NCBI RefSeq assembly: GCF_020085105.1
Contig: NC_058042.1
Location: 22,775,501 to 22,839,500, forward strand
DNA length: 64,000 nucleotides
DNA from: Siniperca chuatsi
Lineage: Eukaryota > Chordata > Actinopteri > Centrarchiformes > Sinipercidae
Direction: 5' to 3'
Made by a program: the position numbers and the translations under genes. Positions within the stretch are counted from its first letter, which is position 1; every line of letters starts with the position of its first letter. Below the pieces are notes generated by a model, which searched no databases, had not been told where the DNA came from, and saw nothing but the letters and a program-made list of their open reading frames with translations. Below are positions 62,051 through 64,000 of the stretch, piece by piece.

Positions 62051-64000
62051 CATTATATTAAATTATTCATTGTTCCATTTGATTGGTTTTTGAATCACTT
62101 ATTAGTTCTATCCATAATTAGTACAAAAAATGCAATGGTACAATCACAATGTAGAAAATTTCCATCTGATACTTTGGTGTACTATGTACTTTAAAATAAT
62201 GCTAATTTGTATTATTTTTTATAATAAATATTGGCTTGATCATCAACATCAAATTAAAAACTGACCAAGAATGAAAATTTTATATTTTTATCTCAATCAA
62301 GGTGGAAATATTGCTCTTCCAGGTAATGACAATGATACAGTGAACAAGAACTTAAAGATACAAAATCCTAATAAAACTGGAATACTGTCAGGAAGTCTTA
62401 TGCATGTTTTTTCTTAAAATCAGATCTCTACCAGGTGAAAGATGTGGCATTTATTCTTACAGAAATTCATAAAAACAGTTGTTAGTAGCAATTTTTTTTT
62501 TTTTCAGGATTAATTTGTCTTTTCATGAGTCATGATGTGTGATGCATTCATCAATATAAAAACATCTGGAGCTCCTCCTTATCTTGTTATTCATCTCTGT
62601 GTAACAGCAAACCACAGAGAGCCTCTGCCCAGGAAATCACATTTTGTCCATGATGTGTTCACTCTGAGAGCAATCAGACCATAGCATGCCTGACTCATCC
62701 TAACACTTGAATCTAACAGACCAGCTTATCCGCAATCTTATGATAGGAACACAGGCAGACAGACACCACAGCCAATTTCCTGCAATAATCCTGCAAATCT
62801 GCCTCTATGCTGTCAGCAATTCCATGTAAAGGTGATAAAGAAGAGACAGATATAAATTCCCAAGTTTGTTGTTGTCAATAAGTCACGTTTCTTGTTTGTA
62901 TTTGTGTTTGTGAATTCAGGTTTGAAATAACTTTTCAATAATTTTGTAGGCTGAAAGTGCAATTCTTGGATACTGCAATGTACCTTTTGCAAAAAAGTTT
63001 TTTTTTATGAGGAAATACTATATACCATACTACATAACAGTCAAAGATCATCAATACATTGACTGTTAAAATAAAAAAAATTTATAGAACCATGATATTC
63101 AAATCATATAATTTTGAAACAGAGCCATCTTCACTGTGAGAATTAGCTCACAAAAGGCTCTCAGACCACATCTAATCATTCACATTGTTCTTACAATTAA
63201 TCCAACTGCTGTTTATAAATCTTTCTTTTGACAACAGCTAGACTGTAATTCTAAATACGACATGAGAGACAATGAGAGTGACTGTTGACAATTTACTGCA
63301 TTGTCAGTAATTGAATACCTTGTGGAAAAATTACTGAAGAGTGCTTGCCAAGAGGTGAGAGGTTGCCATGGAAACATATTCAAAGGAAAGAAGATCCGTT
63401 TGCCAAGATCTTAACAAAACATCTGACTCAGCCAAGATATTTGTTATTAGTCAGACGTTACTGGCACGGCTACCAACAGTCCAAATATATTAAACAGTGC
63501 AGTTTACAGTACAAATACAGAGGAACATACAGTAGTATTAAGGGGAGACACCCCAGGTGAATACGGTAAAAATTTTAACTAATAGATATCACCAGTGGAG
63601 ATTTCTGTCCATTCAGTGTGAACCCTGAAAGAAACCCCAGTGTTTGTACACAGCCCTGGCTCTGTAAATGGGAAACTAACAAAGTGGCTCGGACTGAGCC
63701 ACGCAACACTATTCCAGCCATTCCAGCCATGATTTGTGTGTCAGGTAACGTTAAATGACTTGCCCATAGACATTCAGCTTACTTTCTAGTTTGTCAAGAT
63801 ATGCTGTTGTTGTGATGTTAGCTATAGTAGCAGGAGAGTTGTGAGTATCACTGTCTGGATCTGGTGTGCTGCTCTGGGAAACCGTCTCGTCCTCTCTGGC
63901 TGTTAGCTTCGCAGCAGCAACTGTAGCGACAGTTTGCTAACCCACAACCTAGCTAATGTCAGTTAAAGTACTTGCTGTGTCAGTGTTCGCTCTATACCAT
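62051..64000. other. Intergenic region, no gene seen
   Basis: The first 1.3 kb are AT-rich and hold nothing I recognise. From about 63700 the sequence becomes GC-richer, with CCGTCTCGTCC, GTTAGCTTCGC and GTAGCGACAG words. That could be a repeat end or the edge of another gene's promoter outside the window. A 71-codon frame at 63345-63560 has no recognisable features. Confidence 0.4.

Noticed and set aside
63345..63560. 71-codon plus-strand frame near the right edge
   Set aside because: It has basic and hydrophobic residues but no motif, no splice sites and no neighbouring coding exons.
1..64000. CRISPR arrays, bacterial operons, tRNA or rRNA genes, integrated viral genes
   Set aside because: I looked for repeat-spacer spacing, cloverleaf-like genes with intact A and B boxes, rRNA words and viral polymerase or envelope motifs, and found none I can support beyond decayed SINEs and retrotransposons.

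Overview
The window is vertebrate nuclear DNA from a ray-finned fish, very probably a percomorph teleost. Its genes are intron-split with GT-AG sites. Their proteins match vertebrate families closely, and the gaps are packed with teleost-type repeats (L2, L1/Tx1-like and I/Nimb-like LINEs, Penelope, hAT and TTAA-flanked MITEs, tRNA-like SINEs). There is no operon, CRISPR array or other bacterial structure.

Five protein-coding genes can be assembled exon by exon with consistent phases. (1) 421-5543 (+): an IRF1/IRF2-type interferon regulatory factor. (2) 10952-11868 (-): cdc42se2, a small CRIB-motif CDC42 effector, with an untranslated first exon near 13986. (3) 14186-17288 (+): nip7, a 60S ribosome biogenesis factor; it and cdc42se2 start back to back from about 200 bp. 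(4) 17946-28415 (-): terf2 (TRF2), the shelterin telomere-binding protein, in 13 coding exons with a TRFH domain, a Rap1-binding motif and a C-terminal Myb domain; its 3' end converges on nip7. (5) 33159-39482 (-): zdhhc7, a DHHC palmitoyltransferase, with probable untranslated exons at 45588-45644 and 46736-46880. The order mixes genes that in human lie on 5q31 (CDC42SE2, IRF1) and 16q (NIP7, TERF2, ZDHHC7).

The large introns hold decayed transposons. terf2 carries an L1-like 3' fragment, another LINE tail, and a roughly 980 bp unit with about 120 bp inverted arms around a frameshifted HECT-like (G2E3-type) ORF; this is the least familiar structure in the window. Intron 3 of zdhhc7 holds a hAT BED-finger remnant, a THAP exon with an intact splice donor, and a Penelope-like fragment with near-perfect inverted flanks and a 13 bp target-site duplication.

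From about 46.9 kb to the end I see no host gene. This part holds microsatellites, TTAA MITEs (one split by another repeat), an L2 3' fragment, a tRNA-like SINE, and a two-ORF I/Nimb-like LINE (ORF1 and ORF2 overlapping at TAATG) whose 3' part is lost where it meets an opposite-strand L1/Tx1-like LINE. All calls rest on reading the sequence and recalled family motifs; no database search was run.
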